The notes under the pieces were generated by a model. It searched no databases, had not been told where the DNA came from, and saw only the letters and a program-made list of their open reading frames with translations. From Wolfiporia cocos (lineage: Eukaryota > Basidiomycota > Agaricomycetes > Polyporales > Phaeolaceae), in the NCBI GenBank assembly GCA_029448655.1, contig JACCLO010000012.1:2728001-2792000 (forward strand): DNA of 64,000 bases, in the 5' to 3' direction. Shown piece by piece: positions 1 to 10,396 of the stretch (its first letter is position 1; each line of letters starts with the position of its first letter). A program made the position numbers and the translations under genes.

Positions 1-562
1 TCAGGCCGGGCCCTCACTGACGGCTCACGGCTTGGCCCGGCCTAGGCTGGGGCCGAGCCGGGGCCTACCACTGCTAGGGTAGTCATCACTATAACTTCAA
101 AAGTTTGAAGTACATCATTTTCAGCTGTTCCTTGATGAAAAAGAACATTGAGGCCTACAATTTATAGTAGGATTGAGTGTCAAAATAACCTTCCACTGGC
201 ACAGCGTTCAGTAGCACACCTGCCATATGGGGTATCGTATAGGCGCCCAACGGTGCGCGGGAGGCTTCAACGTTAAGGATTTGACTTATGGGCCTTTTCT
301 TTGGTTTGAAATAAACAATACAGAGGCACTACATTGGAGTTGAGCATATTGCTATCATGTACAATCTTATATTGTAATTGCTGGACATTGTATCCATTAG
401 AGCCACCAGGCCGGGGCTCAACGGCTCGGCCTGGCTCGGCCTGAGACACAAGCCGGGCCCTGGGCTGTCTCAAGCCGTTGTGTAAAGCCCGGCTTGGCCC
501 GGCCCAAGTAGGGCCCGGCCCGGCTTGGCTCATGGCCCAAAGCCGGGCCTGGCACATCACTA
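1..562. mobile_element. hAT-like element end with GGCCCGGC-rich subterminal repeats (left end outside window)
   Basis: Two blocks, about 1-70 and 410-562, are packed with overlapping GGCCCGGC/GCCGGGCC words, separated by AT-richer DNA without a recognisable gene. The right edge reads CACATCACTA at 553-562, resembling the TAGTGTTG-type termini of the other hAT-like elements in this window. The left terminus, and therefore the target duplication, lies outside the window or is lost. It abuts a transposase pseudogene. No transposase is visible inside it, so it is probably non-autonomous. The hAT assignment is inferred from terminal style only. Confidence 0.45.
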
Positions 563-2344
563 CTCCCAAGAGAAGAAATGGAAGCAACTCACCATGGCCT
601 TGACTGCCATCGAAATGCTTGTGCGGTCCAAACGCACTGTATTCCATTCTGGGAATACCGGTCTTGAAGCAAATCGTGCCCGAACCATTTCCAGCTGCCT
701 GAAAATGGTTGTTAGGAATCACCGCAGGCTGATCATTGCATCGGAGATCACAGCAGAGGCCCACGGTTTTGCGTGGTGGTGGGGAGGGCGAATGGTCCGT
801 TCATGGGTGCAAGAATGGATCCGGAGCCGGACACTGCCAACATCTGACATTGGGAAGCATGTCAAGGTCTTCTCACTACTGAACGACCCATCTATTTGTG
901 CAGAGATGCGCTCATTCATGTGGTTGAAGAAGTGGTCCATAAATCCACAGAAACTTGCCGACTTCAGCAAGGGAAAACTACTCCCTGATGCCGCTGCTCA
1001 GTACCTGCAACATGTCATTCACAAAGAGATCCCAACAGGGCTGAAGTGATACCTTGATATCAAGTTGTTCCCCCACATCCATCTCAAGCCAGCAAGGGGC
1101 ATCTCCCTTCGCACTGCACGTCGCTGGCTCCATCGTGAGGGGTTCCGCTACATCTTGCATAGGAAGGCACTATATTTTGATGGCCACGAACATCCTAATG
1201 TCGTGCAGTACTGACAGGATGTATTCCTGCCTGCCATGGCCAAATTTCACGAGCAAGCAGTGGAATATGTTGTTGGCAGTGTCAACGAAGAAGTCATGAA
1301 GACCACATCCAATTATGTCGAGTGTTGGCTTGTCGTCTGCTTTCATGATGAAATGACAGCCCAGGCATATGATTCAAAAGCAAAGAGCTGGGTATACTTG
1401 GATGAACATCGTCTCAAGAAGAAGGGACAGGGCCGCAGAATCCATCAGAGTGATGTGATCTGCTCGACAGTTGGGTGGCTGAAGGATGCAAGCCAGACAC
1501 TTGAATATGGCAAGAATTACGATTGATACTGGAATGGTGAATTGTTCGTAAAGCAGGTATGTCAATCTCATAATTCATGTATTGTCTGAGTTAATAGCCC
1601 ATACAGCTCAAGGAAAAAATAATTCCGACATTTGAACATGAGCATGGATCCGGACATCGTATGCTCCTTATTGTCGACAACTCTCAGGGGCATTCTGCTT
1701 ATGCTCTGAATGCACTCCTTGTATCACGCATGAATCTCCGCCCGGGTGGCAAACAGGCTCGGATGCGGAATGGTTGGTTCGTGCAAAATGGGCAGAAGGT
1801 TATCCAGTCGATGATATTCCCACCCGATCACCCTGAGTACCCTAACTTGCCAAAAGGTATGAAACAGGTATTAACAGAGCGAGGTTTATGGCCTGCAGAT
1901 GGGCTTCGCATGCAATGCCCTGACACATGCAGCCCAGACACACCATTCTGCTGTGTGAAGCATGTGTTGGAGCTTCAGCCTGACTTTCAGGAACAGCGGT
2001 CATTGGTGCAGGAAGTGATCGAGGCTACCGGACATTGCTGCCTCTTCTTACCCAAATTTCACTGTGAACTCAATTCAATTGAGTTCTTCTGGGGTGCTGT
2101 CAAATGCTATCTATGCGAAAACTGTGACTACACATTCAAGACCTTCCAGGAGAATGTATCCAAAGCTCTCACATCAGTGGATGTGCTTACAATCCGGTGT
2201 TGGGAGCATCAGATGATCCGGTGGATGGACGCTTACCACTCAGGATTAAGTGCACAGGATGCACAGGCAATGGTAAAGCAGTTTAGTTCTCGTAGATACA
2301 AGTCACATAGACGGGTCCCAGAGGCATGGCAACTTGATGACTAA
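563..2344 (+). pseudogene. DDE-superfamily (Tc1/mariner-like) transposase pseudogene
   Basis: A cut-and-paste transposase of the DDE type common in agaricomycetes, decayed. One frame runs through 563-1556, then a 50-bp GT-AG intron (1557-1606), then 1607-2344. The N-terminal half looks like a helix-turn-helix region. The catalytic core shows HDEMTAQA (first D), LLIVDNSQGHSA (second D) and NSIEFFWGAVK (E), matching a DDE triad with the expected N..E..W context. The reading frame is kept except for three in-frame TGA stops at 1047-1049, 1212-1214 and 1524-1526; at least the first two fit CGA-to-TGA change. The 5' end is cut off by or joined to the hAT-like end, so the start is unknown. Confidence 0.85.
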
Positions 2345-2599
2345 GGTGTAGATAAGATATATAATCTAAATATGGTTTAGTTGGGCGTTTATATCGACCC
2401 AGGCGCACACTTAGATAAAGGTGGCCAATTTTATAAATCCCAAGAAAATAACTCCGTCAATTTTGAAGATAAAAGAAATCTGTCTGGCAGAAATGATCCT
2501 ACAACCAATCTGAGCACTTCTACCAGAGCGGATTTTTTGTATAATTTTTATATAAGAAGTAGTTTTTGCTTGTACAAAAGTAGCGGTAGCTAAGTGTCC

Positions 2600-2794
2600 C
2601 ACACCATAGAACCTGATATGATGGGGAACTATGGGCATGGGGCTGTTTTACATGAAACGAGGGTCTCTGGTTGAGTGGGGATCCCTAGAATGAAGTGTGC
2701 AGTGAAGCAGTTGAACACTAAGTCCCTCTGTACAATGAGGCATCAAGGAAAAGATATCAAAAGTGTACCTGTGCAGACCATAACAAATACAACC
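2600..2794 (-). mobile_element. Fragment of an LTR related to the solo LTR at 39089-39624
   Basis: About 195 bp ending in CATAACA resembles the right part of the solo LTR at 39089-39624; the shared stretch contains ACATGAAACGAGGGTC, GGTTGA and CTAAGTCC in the same order. Only the 5' end of the minus-strand LTR is kept. No target duplication was found. It is diverged and CpG-poor, so it is old. Confidence 0.55.
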
Positions 2795-2825
2795 TATATA
2801 TATTTTAACTGTTTGAACTTGACAG

Positions 2826-2910
2826 TTGCTGCCATAGCTCAGTTGGCTATTGTGTTGTGGTGCATCATTTTCCTTCTGTGCTTGGGCCTTTGGTTCAAAT
2901 CCCAGTGTTA
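2826..2910 (+). other. tRNA-like sequence with A-box and B-box words (SINE head or tRNA relic)
   Basis: TAGCTCAGTTGG at about 2835 matches a pol III A-box, and GGTTCAAATCC at about 2891 matches a B-box, at roughly tRNA-like spacing. The D-stem and T-stem do not pair fully, so a working tRNA gene is unlikely. A tRNA-derived SINE head or a decayed tRNA is possible. No poly-A tail or target duplication was found. Confidence 0.3.
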
Positions 2911-3139
2911 TGTTGTATTTTCATGGTAGATTAATCTGCTCAGCTGTGGCAGATTAATCTGTGTGCAAACCTTGCTCACAACTGCGATTTCTTAAGCAAA
3001 GGGCACTTGGGAGATCAAGATATTTGACTGAAGTCCCTCCACCAACCACATTGCCATGTAGTCACAGGGTGACACGTTGTGGATAGCCATATGATGGACA
3101 GTAGGCAGCAATGACATATTACTTACTTACATAACAGTT

Positions 3140-3424
3140 TGTCACATGCTCACTAGTTACAGTGCACAGACCATGTACCTTATGGTAGACACATTGGTAG
3201 TGTAGCACTTGCATGTATATAACCTTACATTTGACTGAGGACTGGTCTCAGTCATAAGATTTTGGCCTTAGGGGCATGTCCCCTTGGTCTTACTCTTGTA
3301 TCTCATTGTGTGCACTTCGCCTCTTAGGTCTGCAGCCTAACTCATTGACTTCCTAGTCTGAGTCCTTGTCTGTGACAACTAGGTCTTATAGGTTGCCACA
3401 GAGCTCAGGTGAGATTCTGTGTCA
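3140..3424 (+). mobile_element. LTR fragment, TGTCAC-type family
   Basis: It contains the family core: a GTGCACAGACC word, then CATGTATATAA (TATA box, about 3213), then an imperfect inverted repeat (GACTGAGGAC...GTCTCAGTC). It ends in TCTGTGTCA at 3424. It is shorter than related copies. The flanks CAGTT/TAGTT are only a near match, so the left edge is uncertain. Confidence 0.5.
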
Positions 3425-3435
3425 TAGTTCCAATA

Positions 3436-4016
3436 TGACACAGACTTACAGACGTCTGTGGGACCGGCCCTGCCAGGGATCCAACCTGCCAGACGAGCAA
3501 CAACCGCACTTGCCAGTGGTGAATGTCAAGCATAAACCGAGGCCCTCCCATACTCCGGCTACCCCTAAGTCGACATAGTGAGTGGGCGTGACATGCAGAC
3601 TAGTGAGTCGAGTACCAAGCAGTGAAGACTGCACCGCACACAGAGAGGTCTGAAGAAAGGGGACTAGCCCATTGTCGAGAATCTTAGAGATGAGGTGTAA
3701 GCCTCATCTCATCATACATTATATACATGAGGTAGCACTGTAACGTCTAGCCCTAAAGTAATGGCCTGTGCACAGTAACTAAGAGGGCACATGACTAGTA
3801 ACTACTGTAACGTAACATGTACATACTGTGACCATAATGTAAGTACCTGAGGTGTGCACTACCCTACAGTGCCAATCTAGTAGGTCAGGTGGCCAGATAA
3901 GATAACTGGACCGGACGTGGAGGAAAGCGAGCAAGATAAAGACTTAGCCCCACACCTAGGGGTGCTTCTTCCAGCTAACGAGGGATGTCAGAACCCCCTA
4001 GAGGCATTCTGTGACA
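3436..4016 (-). mobile_element. Solo LTR, TGTCAC-type family (TSD CAATA)
   Basis: A 581-bp unit reading TGTCACAGAATG...CTGTGTCA on the minus strand, flanked by CAATA at 3431-3435 and 4017-4021. The TATA-like CATGTATATAA is on the minus strand near 3730. Downstream words (ATTCTCGACAATGGGC) recur in the LTRs at 30213 and 40110. No internal domain or second LTR is present, so it is a solo LTR. Confidence 0.88.
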
Positions 4017-4293
4017 CAATAAGATAGATGGCATAGAGCCCATTCAGTCACCATACCTGGAATGGCCAGTCAACTGATGGGTATGATGGGCTTGTATGCT
4101 GGCAGAGCCAATGTCAGCCAACAAATCCCTCATTGCCTGCACATCCAGTTGGTCAATCAGATCTTTGTACCTGGAACATGGGGGTAAGCTGATGGGGGGT
4201 TGCAGTGCCCATGTTGCTGCAGCCCCCTGATTGGCCCACCCAGCAAATGTTCATGTTATGGGTCATATACCTGTTCACTATATTCAAGTCCAC

Positions 4294-5505
4294 TGTTACG
4301 GGTTGTATACCCATTTGTATATTCTGTCACAAATATAATCGGTTCTTCTGCACTGTCACAGTTTTACGCTGTGGCGCTGGGCTTTTGGCCACCATGCGGT
4401 TCGAACTAACGACTTCAACGTTCAATCACCTGACTCACTAGATAGCCCTGCGCGATGGTGAGTAACTAGATAAGATAACCCGTATGTAACGTGATGTATC
4501 ATGTGATGTGGCTGTACTCCTATACCTTAGTGCTAGTGCACAGGCCTGGTAGTTTAGGGCAGGAGCCTCAGTAGATAATGCATTGCATGTATATAAGCTA
4601 GGCATGTCTAAGGTGTACTCCTCAGACAGTTCAATGTAGCCTCACAGGGGTGCATTCCCCCTTTAACTCCTTCTCTGCTGTTTGACTACCCTCACTCGTC
4701 TGGGACCTCAACATTAGCTGTAGTGCCTCGGGATTACCAGTCCAACTGCCTCGTCGGCTCTGTCTCTGGCCCTTAGGTATCTGAAAGGCGCGTAGTGGGA
4801 TAAGGATTAGCATGTGGGCGGCAGTAGGGATGGACCCAAGGTTTCTGGGTCATGCACGTAGCTTCGATTCAGCAAGTGCAAGGCAATATTATTGTGAATA
4901 AGCCTTCAGGCCCTGAGTCTATGACTTTTAGGGGATCAGTCAATATCCAATATGCATTAGAGGATATAATCTGTTCGGGAGCAAGTCTTGTAGAATATAA
5001 GACTTGCCTAAGTCCGAGAAGTCAGTGTGCACTTTGAGGACTTAGTCAGTTTGAGAGCTTGATGAATACTGAGTGCAGTTTGCTACATTTGAGAATGAGT
5101 ATAAGACTCTTGTTTATACAACAAGGTCGAGCTGAAGAGCCTCAACTTAGTTACATGAGTTTATATACTACGCTAGGTTTTAGGAGTCCTATCTGTCCCA
5201 GATGTCACTGCTACTATCTACGTCCTAGATTGAAACGTTTGATAAGTATGTAGCGATATATCTGAAATGAAGATAGCAATGTTATGGCGGTAGAACGCCA
5301 TCTGTCAATCATGGAATGATAAATTTGAAACGGTGGCAGAGTGCATCTGCCAAAGGTAAATCAGACCCTATATGCTAGTACAACTGGGGTTACACCCAGT
5401 AGAGTCATGAGTAGCCAGGGGTGTTGGTTGCACAACAATTCCCTGTATCATATTCACCCAATGGTGAGTTCCATGCGCGTTCGAAAAATCAAGATAACTG
5501 TAACA
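4294..5505 (-). mobile_element. Solo LTR of the chromovirus family, split by a younger solo LTR
   Basis: The ends are TGTTAC...GTAACA. Without the nested LTR and its duplicated target it is 708 bp, against 709 bp for the LTRs of the chromovirus at 48866-58259, to which it aligns in reverse along its length. The GGTCGAGCT-type sequence that marks the predicted transcript start is retained. The flanks TCCAC and TAGCA do not match, so the target duplication is lost or the copy is recombined. Confidence 0.85.
4354..4852 (+). mobile_element. Solo LTR nested in a chromovirus LTR (TSD TGCAC)
   Basis: A 499-bp TGTCACAG...GGGTCA unit with TATA-like CATGTATATAAG near 4584. TGCAC lies at 4349-4353 and 4853-4857. 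Removing the unit and one TGCAC restores the host LTR sequence TTCTTCTGCACGTAG, which is intact in the copy near 37290. The order of insertion is therefore clear. Confidence 0.9.
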
Positions 5506-5623
5506 TAGCATGTGTCATAAGACAAGTCTTAACTTCCATGGAGTGGGCCTTACCCTCCACAACCCTGGCACACTAGGGGCAAGGTGCATTTCCCACTCGT
5601 CCGTCATGGTCTTGTGGCCGACA

Positions 5624-6427
5624 TGTCACAGATTATATCTGTTTCCCTAAATTTCCTTGCTATTTCTAGCAATTTATCCCATTTGTTAGCTCAATATCAA
5701 TCCTCTACGATGCCCTGTGCTGATCCATCACATGACCATATCTTATCCATCTCATACAGTATCTTATCTCTGCAGTACATCTTATCACGTAGTAACCACG
5801 ATCATCCAACGATCACAACACCACCATACACTGCCGTACTTACAGCCCGATCTCCACAGATGGCCAATACCAATAGGCTATCTCCTTACACAGTAGTCCA
5901 GGCCCTCGGCCAACTCAGTCACATCACTATGACTACTACTACAGACCATTACTGGTCACACCTCATCACGAGATCTAGTAGAGCGCCTTACAAAGCGCAG
6001 TAGTCATATCACTAGACATACCCCAGTCGGTGTATGAGTCATCCCCACAATGCCCATATCACATGTCTCACCCACCATACCCATAGCGACCATTACCAGT
6101 CCTATATCACATGCTTATGTAGTATGCCCTATGCTCAGCGGCCCTATTGGCCGCTACACCTATGCCCTATTTACAATAGAGGTATCATTAGTCCTACATC
6201 ATAGTACCTAGGGTCCTAGCCCTGATGTATATATACCGTACTCTGAGTTGCCTACAACTCAGACTAGTTAATCTCTTGACTACCAACTTCTAGCCCTTAA
6301 AGCTCCCTATCACAACTAAGCTTCTTAGTCTCAGTCTATCCATTAGTCTGCACCGCCTTCTTGCCCAACAATCAGCCTAGTCGCCTCTTAGCAAGACCCT
6401 CAGGCATATCAAGTTAGTTCTGTGTCA
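5624..6427 (+). mobile_element. Solo LTR, long member of TGTCAC-type family (TSD CGACA)
   Basis: An 804-bp unit, TGTCACAG...TCTGTGTCA, flanked by CGACA at 5619-5623 and 6428-6432. The TATA-like GATGTATATATACC is near 6221, followed by an ACTCTGAGTTG...CAACTCAGA inverted repeat as in relatives. No coding sequence was seen. Confidence 0.88.
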
Positions 6428-6642
6428 CGACATGAGATCTTAGCCCACCGCCCAGAGACAAGGGCCATACCCGACGACCAGGGTCAAGGTCTTCAACCTG
6501 TACACTCCAGGGTTAAGGAGTAATGGGATCTGGGGGTGCATCGAGCAGCATGAGGGGACCCCTCCTCACCGTTGTCTCTGAAGCTACTGGGCCACCCTCA
6601 CACAATGCCTGGGCAAGGCTTTGGGTTACAACTCCACCAGCG

Positions 6643-8185
6643 TAGTGTTGCCGAAGTTCAGTTCAGAACCAAGGTTCAGAACCTGAACCGCCTGAACCAA
6701 ACCTAGGTTCAGGTTCAGTCCAGGTCCGGTTCAGGGTAGGACATCAAGGTTCGGTTCTTGGTTCAGGGGGGTCATGAATACCCTTGAACCAGGTTCGAAC
6801 CGGACTGAACCTTGAACCACATAGCATTAACATATTCTGTGTAGCCACTGGTGGATAAGCATCAATTACAATTATGTTCTTGCCATCTTTGCTATAGTGT
6901 TGTTGCAGTAAGTTATGGATAGCTGGCTTCACCATAGCAAGCACCAGCACTCATATACTCTAGTCTCCCAATATGGCAAGGGCTCAACCCCATGCTGGGA
7001 TCACCATGCTTTCTGTGGCACTGGGCTGCATTTGTTGCTGTCAGATGAAGTAAGAAATGTAGAAGATTATGTTCCACTTCATATCCATGATCCTAGATTA
7101 TATACAGTGTTGTCTAAGAATGGTTTGTTATTGAGGTTTGCCTCAGGCTAATTCACAATCATAAACTCTGATTACTGAACTGCTCAAAATGGCTGCCTTG
7201 AGTGATTATTGTGCATCTAAAATTTATGTTTACCACTCTAATCAAGATTAAGAGCCACTTTGAAATTCAGCCCAATAGACACCAAATAGAGGCACTGCAG
7301 AACTTGAAGTGTGTTTACTTTAGTGGGTTCAATAGTGCCAGGAATGAGGTAGGCAATAGAGAGCAATTGGTATACATAGAAAGGTGCATGAAGTTGGTGT
7401 CTATATTATTATTTTTACACTCTATAGAAGCAAGTAACTTAGTGGTTCGTGTCACAAACTTACTTGTTTGTGAGGACCTGCGCTGCAGGGGAATCCTAAC
7501 GTGCCTAACGAGGCATGTGTGCGACCGCGACAGCGGTGACCGGGTCGGCTGTACCAAGGGCGAACCCAACCCGAGGACTCCTAGCGGCGACATAACATGG
7601 CGGCACACAGTCAAGCGAGACAAGAGAGGCCCCCGGGGCAGAGACGCATCACGCGCATAGCAAGAAAGGGGCCAAGGCCCAATGACTAGAATCTCAAAGA
7701 TGAGGGAGTAAGCCCTCATCGCTGCAGTATAAGTACATGTGTTGGAACGCTAAGTATCTAGCCTGCCCTACAGTCATGGCCTGTGCGCATGTAACGTAAG
7801 CGTGACCGTACAAGTAACGTAACATGTAACTATATGGTGACCTATCATGTGAGTACCTGGCACGCGCGCTGCCTGACTAGCGCGCGCCTACTGGGTCAGG
7901 TGATCCTGGAGGTAACTAGGGCGCGACTGAGAGGAAACGTAAAGTGAGCGGGGCGCGCGCGCGTGCAGCGGCGCCCATACAACCATAGTAAGGGATGCTG
8001 GTACCCCCCAGGGGTGAACCGTGACAGTTCGAACCTAGTTCGAACCATGAACCGAACCTGATGAACCAGTTCACCAGGTTCAGTCCAGGTTCAGGTTCAG
8101 GTTCAGGCTCCCTGCAGTCGGTTCGGTTCTGGGTTCAGCCCTAGACCCCTCTGAACCTGGACCGAACTGAACTTCAGCAACACTA
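6643..8185 (+). mobile_element. Non-autonomous hAT-like element 1 (TSD CACCAGCG) with nested LTR
   Basis: The terminal inverted repeats are TAGTGTTGCCGAAGTTC and its complement (one mismatch), flanked by the 8-bp repeat CACCAGCG at 6635-6642 and 8186-8193. The outer 150-200 bp on each side are dense in GGTTCAG/CTGAACC words. The interior has no transposase. A 577-bp solo LTR sits at 7450-8026; without it the element is about 961 bp. The interior matches the element at 15963-17697 in reverse. The 8-bp duplication and short terminal repeats with subterminal motifs fit hAT. Confidence 0.82.
7450..8026 (-). mobile_element. Solo LTR nested in hAT-like element 1 (TSD GTTCG)
   Basis: A 577-bp unit, TGTCACGGTTC...GTTTGTGACA on the minus strand, flanked by GTTCG at 7445-7449 and 8027-8031. 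The minus-strand TATA-like word is near 7725. CpG content is high, in contrast to the CpG-poor host element, suggesting a later insertion. Confidence 0.88.
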
Positions 8186-8193
8186 CACCAGCG

Positions 8194-9326
8194 TAGACAT
8201 GTACCCAACATGAAATAATCAAAGGCATTAAGGGGCCCGCTGGCAGTTTACCAGGGAGCTGAGCAATTAGATTACGGCCATTACAGGCCCAACTGTACGG
8301 ACATTACAGTCCCCCCAGTTACTATAAAGCCCAGTGCCTAACCAGCTGACTGAAGGGCCCAGGACACCGGCCAGTACATTATGCCACTTGGCCTGTACCA
8401 TAGAATTTTACATGCCCCATCATATAGGTGGATAGATCCTGGTCCCCCAGTATCCCAGATTAGCTCTGGGGCTGGACGAGGATTCAGAGGCTGCACTTTC
8501 TTGCTGGCCTTGGGCAGAAAACCCCTTGGTGTTTCTTGGCACATCACCAAAAAGTGATGGGTGCAGATTATAGCAGATCGAATGGAGTTTGTAGGCCCCA
8601 CCCTGATAGCCACTAGTTGGAATGCCACAGTAGGCGGGGGTCGCTCCAAAAGATCGCAGCTACCTTTTGCATACAATAAATTCTGTACATACACACTCAT
8701 TTGAGTATTCACCGAAAGTGGCCTTGGTTGGCCCCGGTGGACATTTTCTCTTTTGGACTTAGGTACCCCTCTGGAATGCATGGGGATAACAAACCTCTCC
8801 TTACCACCCAATGACTGGCCACACGCATGAATATGGAGGTGCCTACACCCAAGGGACGCAAGAAAAGAGCATAGGGAATCCCAGAGGCAAAACAGCCAAT
8901 CCAGAAAGTACTTACCCTGTAGGCCCAGGCCTGTCATGGAGATACATACATTCCTTTGAATACATCTCCATTTACACGAAAACCCATCCGACATCCCATC
9001 TAAACCAACAAGTCATAAACCTCCACATAGTCCAGACAATACAATAGTCTACTAGGCAGCAAAGAAAAAAGGCACATGACCCCATACGTGCCCGAACAGC
9101 CAACCTCCCTGCTTTGCAAGAAGGCCTGCAACGAAGCGGTATTCAGCACTACACCACCATGCACTTCACCATGCTTGGGACAATAAAGCTGTCCCTGAGC
9201 ATGCCGAACAACTATACATAGTTGCCACCAGATCATGTACACTACAAGGACTATAACCTCAAATATGAACACTCTAAATCAGAACACCTGAGATAGTAGG
9301 ACCATACACATCAGTCACTCCGGTGG
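8194..9326. other. Gene-free spacer, nothing recognised
   Basis: A long open frame on the minus strand (8338-8994, 218 codons) has no recognisable domain and no intron pattern. Its residues read like translated non-coding DNA. No repeat boundary was found here. Confidence 0.4.
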
Positions 9327-9331
9327 CATTG

Positions 9332-10391
9332 TGTCACAAGCCAATTTCAAAGCCTAGTAAAACATGCTAGGTTGACACCCCATTCACGCCGTACGCACGC
9401 TACAGCACTCTATCCAAGCCCAGCTGGAATCCCACGGCAACGCTAGTAGGAGCCCTCCGCTATACAGACCACTACGGGCACTAGCAGGCCACCAGCAGTC
9501 TAACCCTAAACTCAGTCCAAGTCCCGGCAGCAAGACATACGCTGCCTAGTCCCTAAACCCCGGAGTCACGAGCCGACCCCTAGAGTCCAATAGGCTACGA
9601 TAGCACGACGGTACGCCTTGTACAAACCCAGGCTAAACCGCCACCGTACACTACGCTATACGCCAACTAGGGGACGGTCTATACTCGCACGTGACCCAGA
9701 ACACTAAATCCAACGCCTCGCGTCCCTACCGCACGAACACTCCCCATTACAGGCACTAGACCTTAGTCTACGAGTCCACGCTACGGCTTCCCTCCAGTAC
9801 CGCGACCTCTGGGAACCCGGGCCGTGAACGATCGACCCTCAGTACCGAAACTTCGGGAACAGAGGCCCCTGACGCGTCCTCTGACCACACCCTGTATAGA
9901 CTCCTGCCCGTGGGACGGCAGACCCTGATTGACGAACCGTAGCAATCACCACCGCCATTACTGGCACGTACCCGACCAACGAGGAACACCGGTCGCATAC
10001 CCAATCGTGGCAGACCACGCCCGATCACGGACTTAGAACCCCGCCATTACCGGCGCACCCACGATCGACGAGAACCACTGATCGAACCCGATAGATTGGC
10101 TACACTACTGATCCGCCCCTTATACGCTACGTCGCCATGGACATCCTCACATAACCAGCGCTCCGATGCCATTACCGGCCCGTAGCTCATAGCCAGTTAG
10201 ATACCAGTACGTAGACGCCTCAGAGCCCCCGTACACATGTACAAACACATTAGGAGTATATATGCCAGACAGTCTTGAGCGTAAACCTCAGACTTGTCTT
10301 GGCCTTTGACGGCTAGTGTTCCCGGGACCAGGAAGGCGCCTTTGAGCGAGCCCCCTTCCCCCGGTTGAGTGCTAGTTAGTTGCGTGTGTCA
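9332..10391 (+). mobile_element. Solo LTR, 1.06-kb type (TSD CATTG)
   Basis: TGTCACAAG...GTGTGTCA, 1060 bp, flanked by CATTG at 9327-9331 and 10392-10396. The TATA-like AGTATATATG is near 10256, followed by CAGTCTTGAG...CCTCAGACTTGTCTTGGCC, a downstream block shared with the LTR ending at 18009. It is CpG-rich. It could instead be the 5' LTR of an 8.7-kb element ending at 18015, but the exact flanking duplication favours a solo LTR. Confidence 0.8.
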
Positions 10392-10396
10392 CATTG

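Noticed and set aside
2826..2910. Functional tRNA gene
   Set aside because: Box-like words are present, but the D- and T-stems do not pair and no acceptor stem closes.
8338..8994. 218-codon minus-strand ORF
   Set aside because: No domain, intron pattern or credible composition; it lies in transposon spacer and looks like chance.
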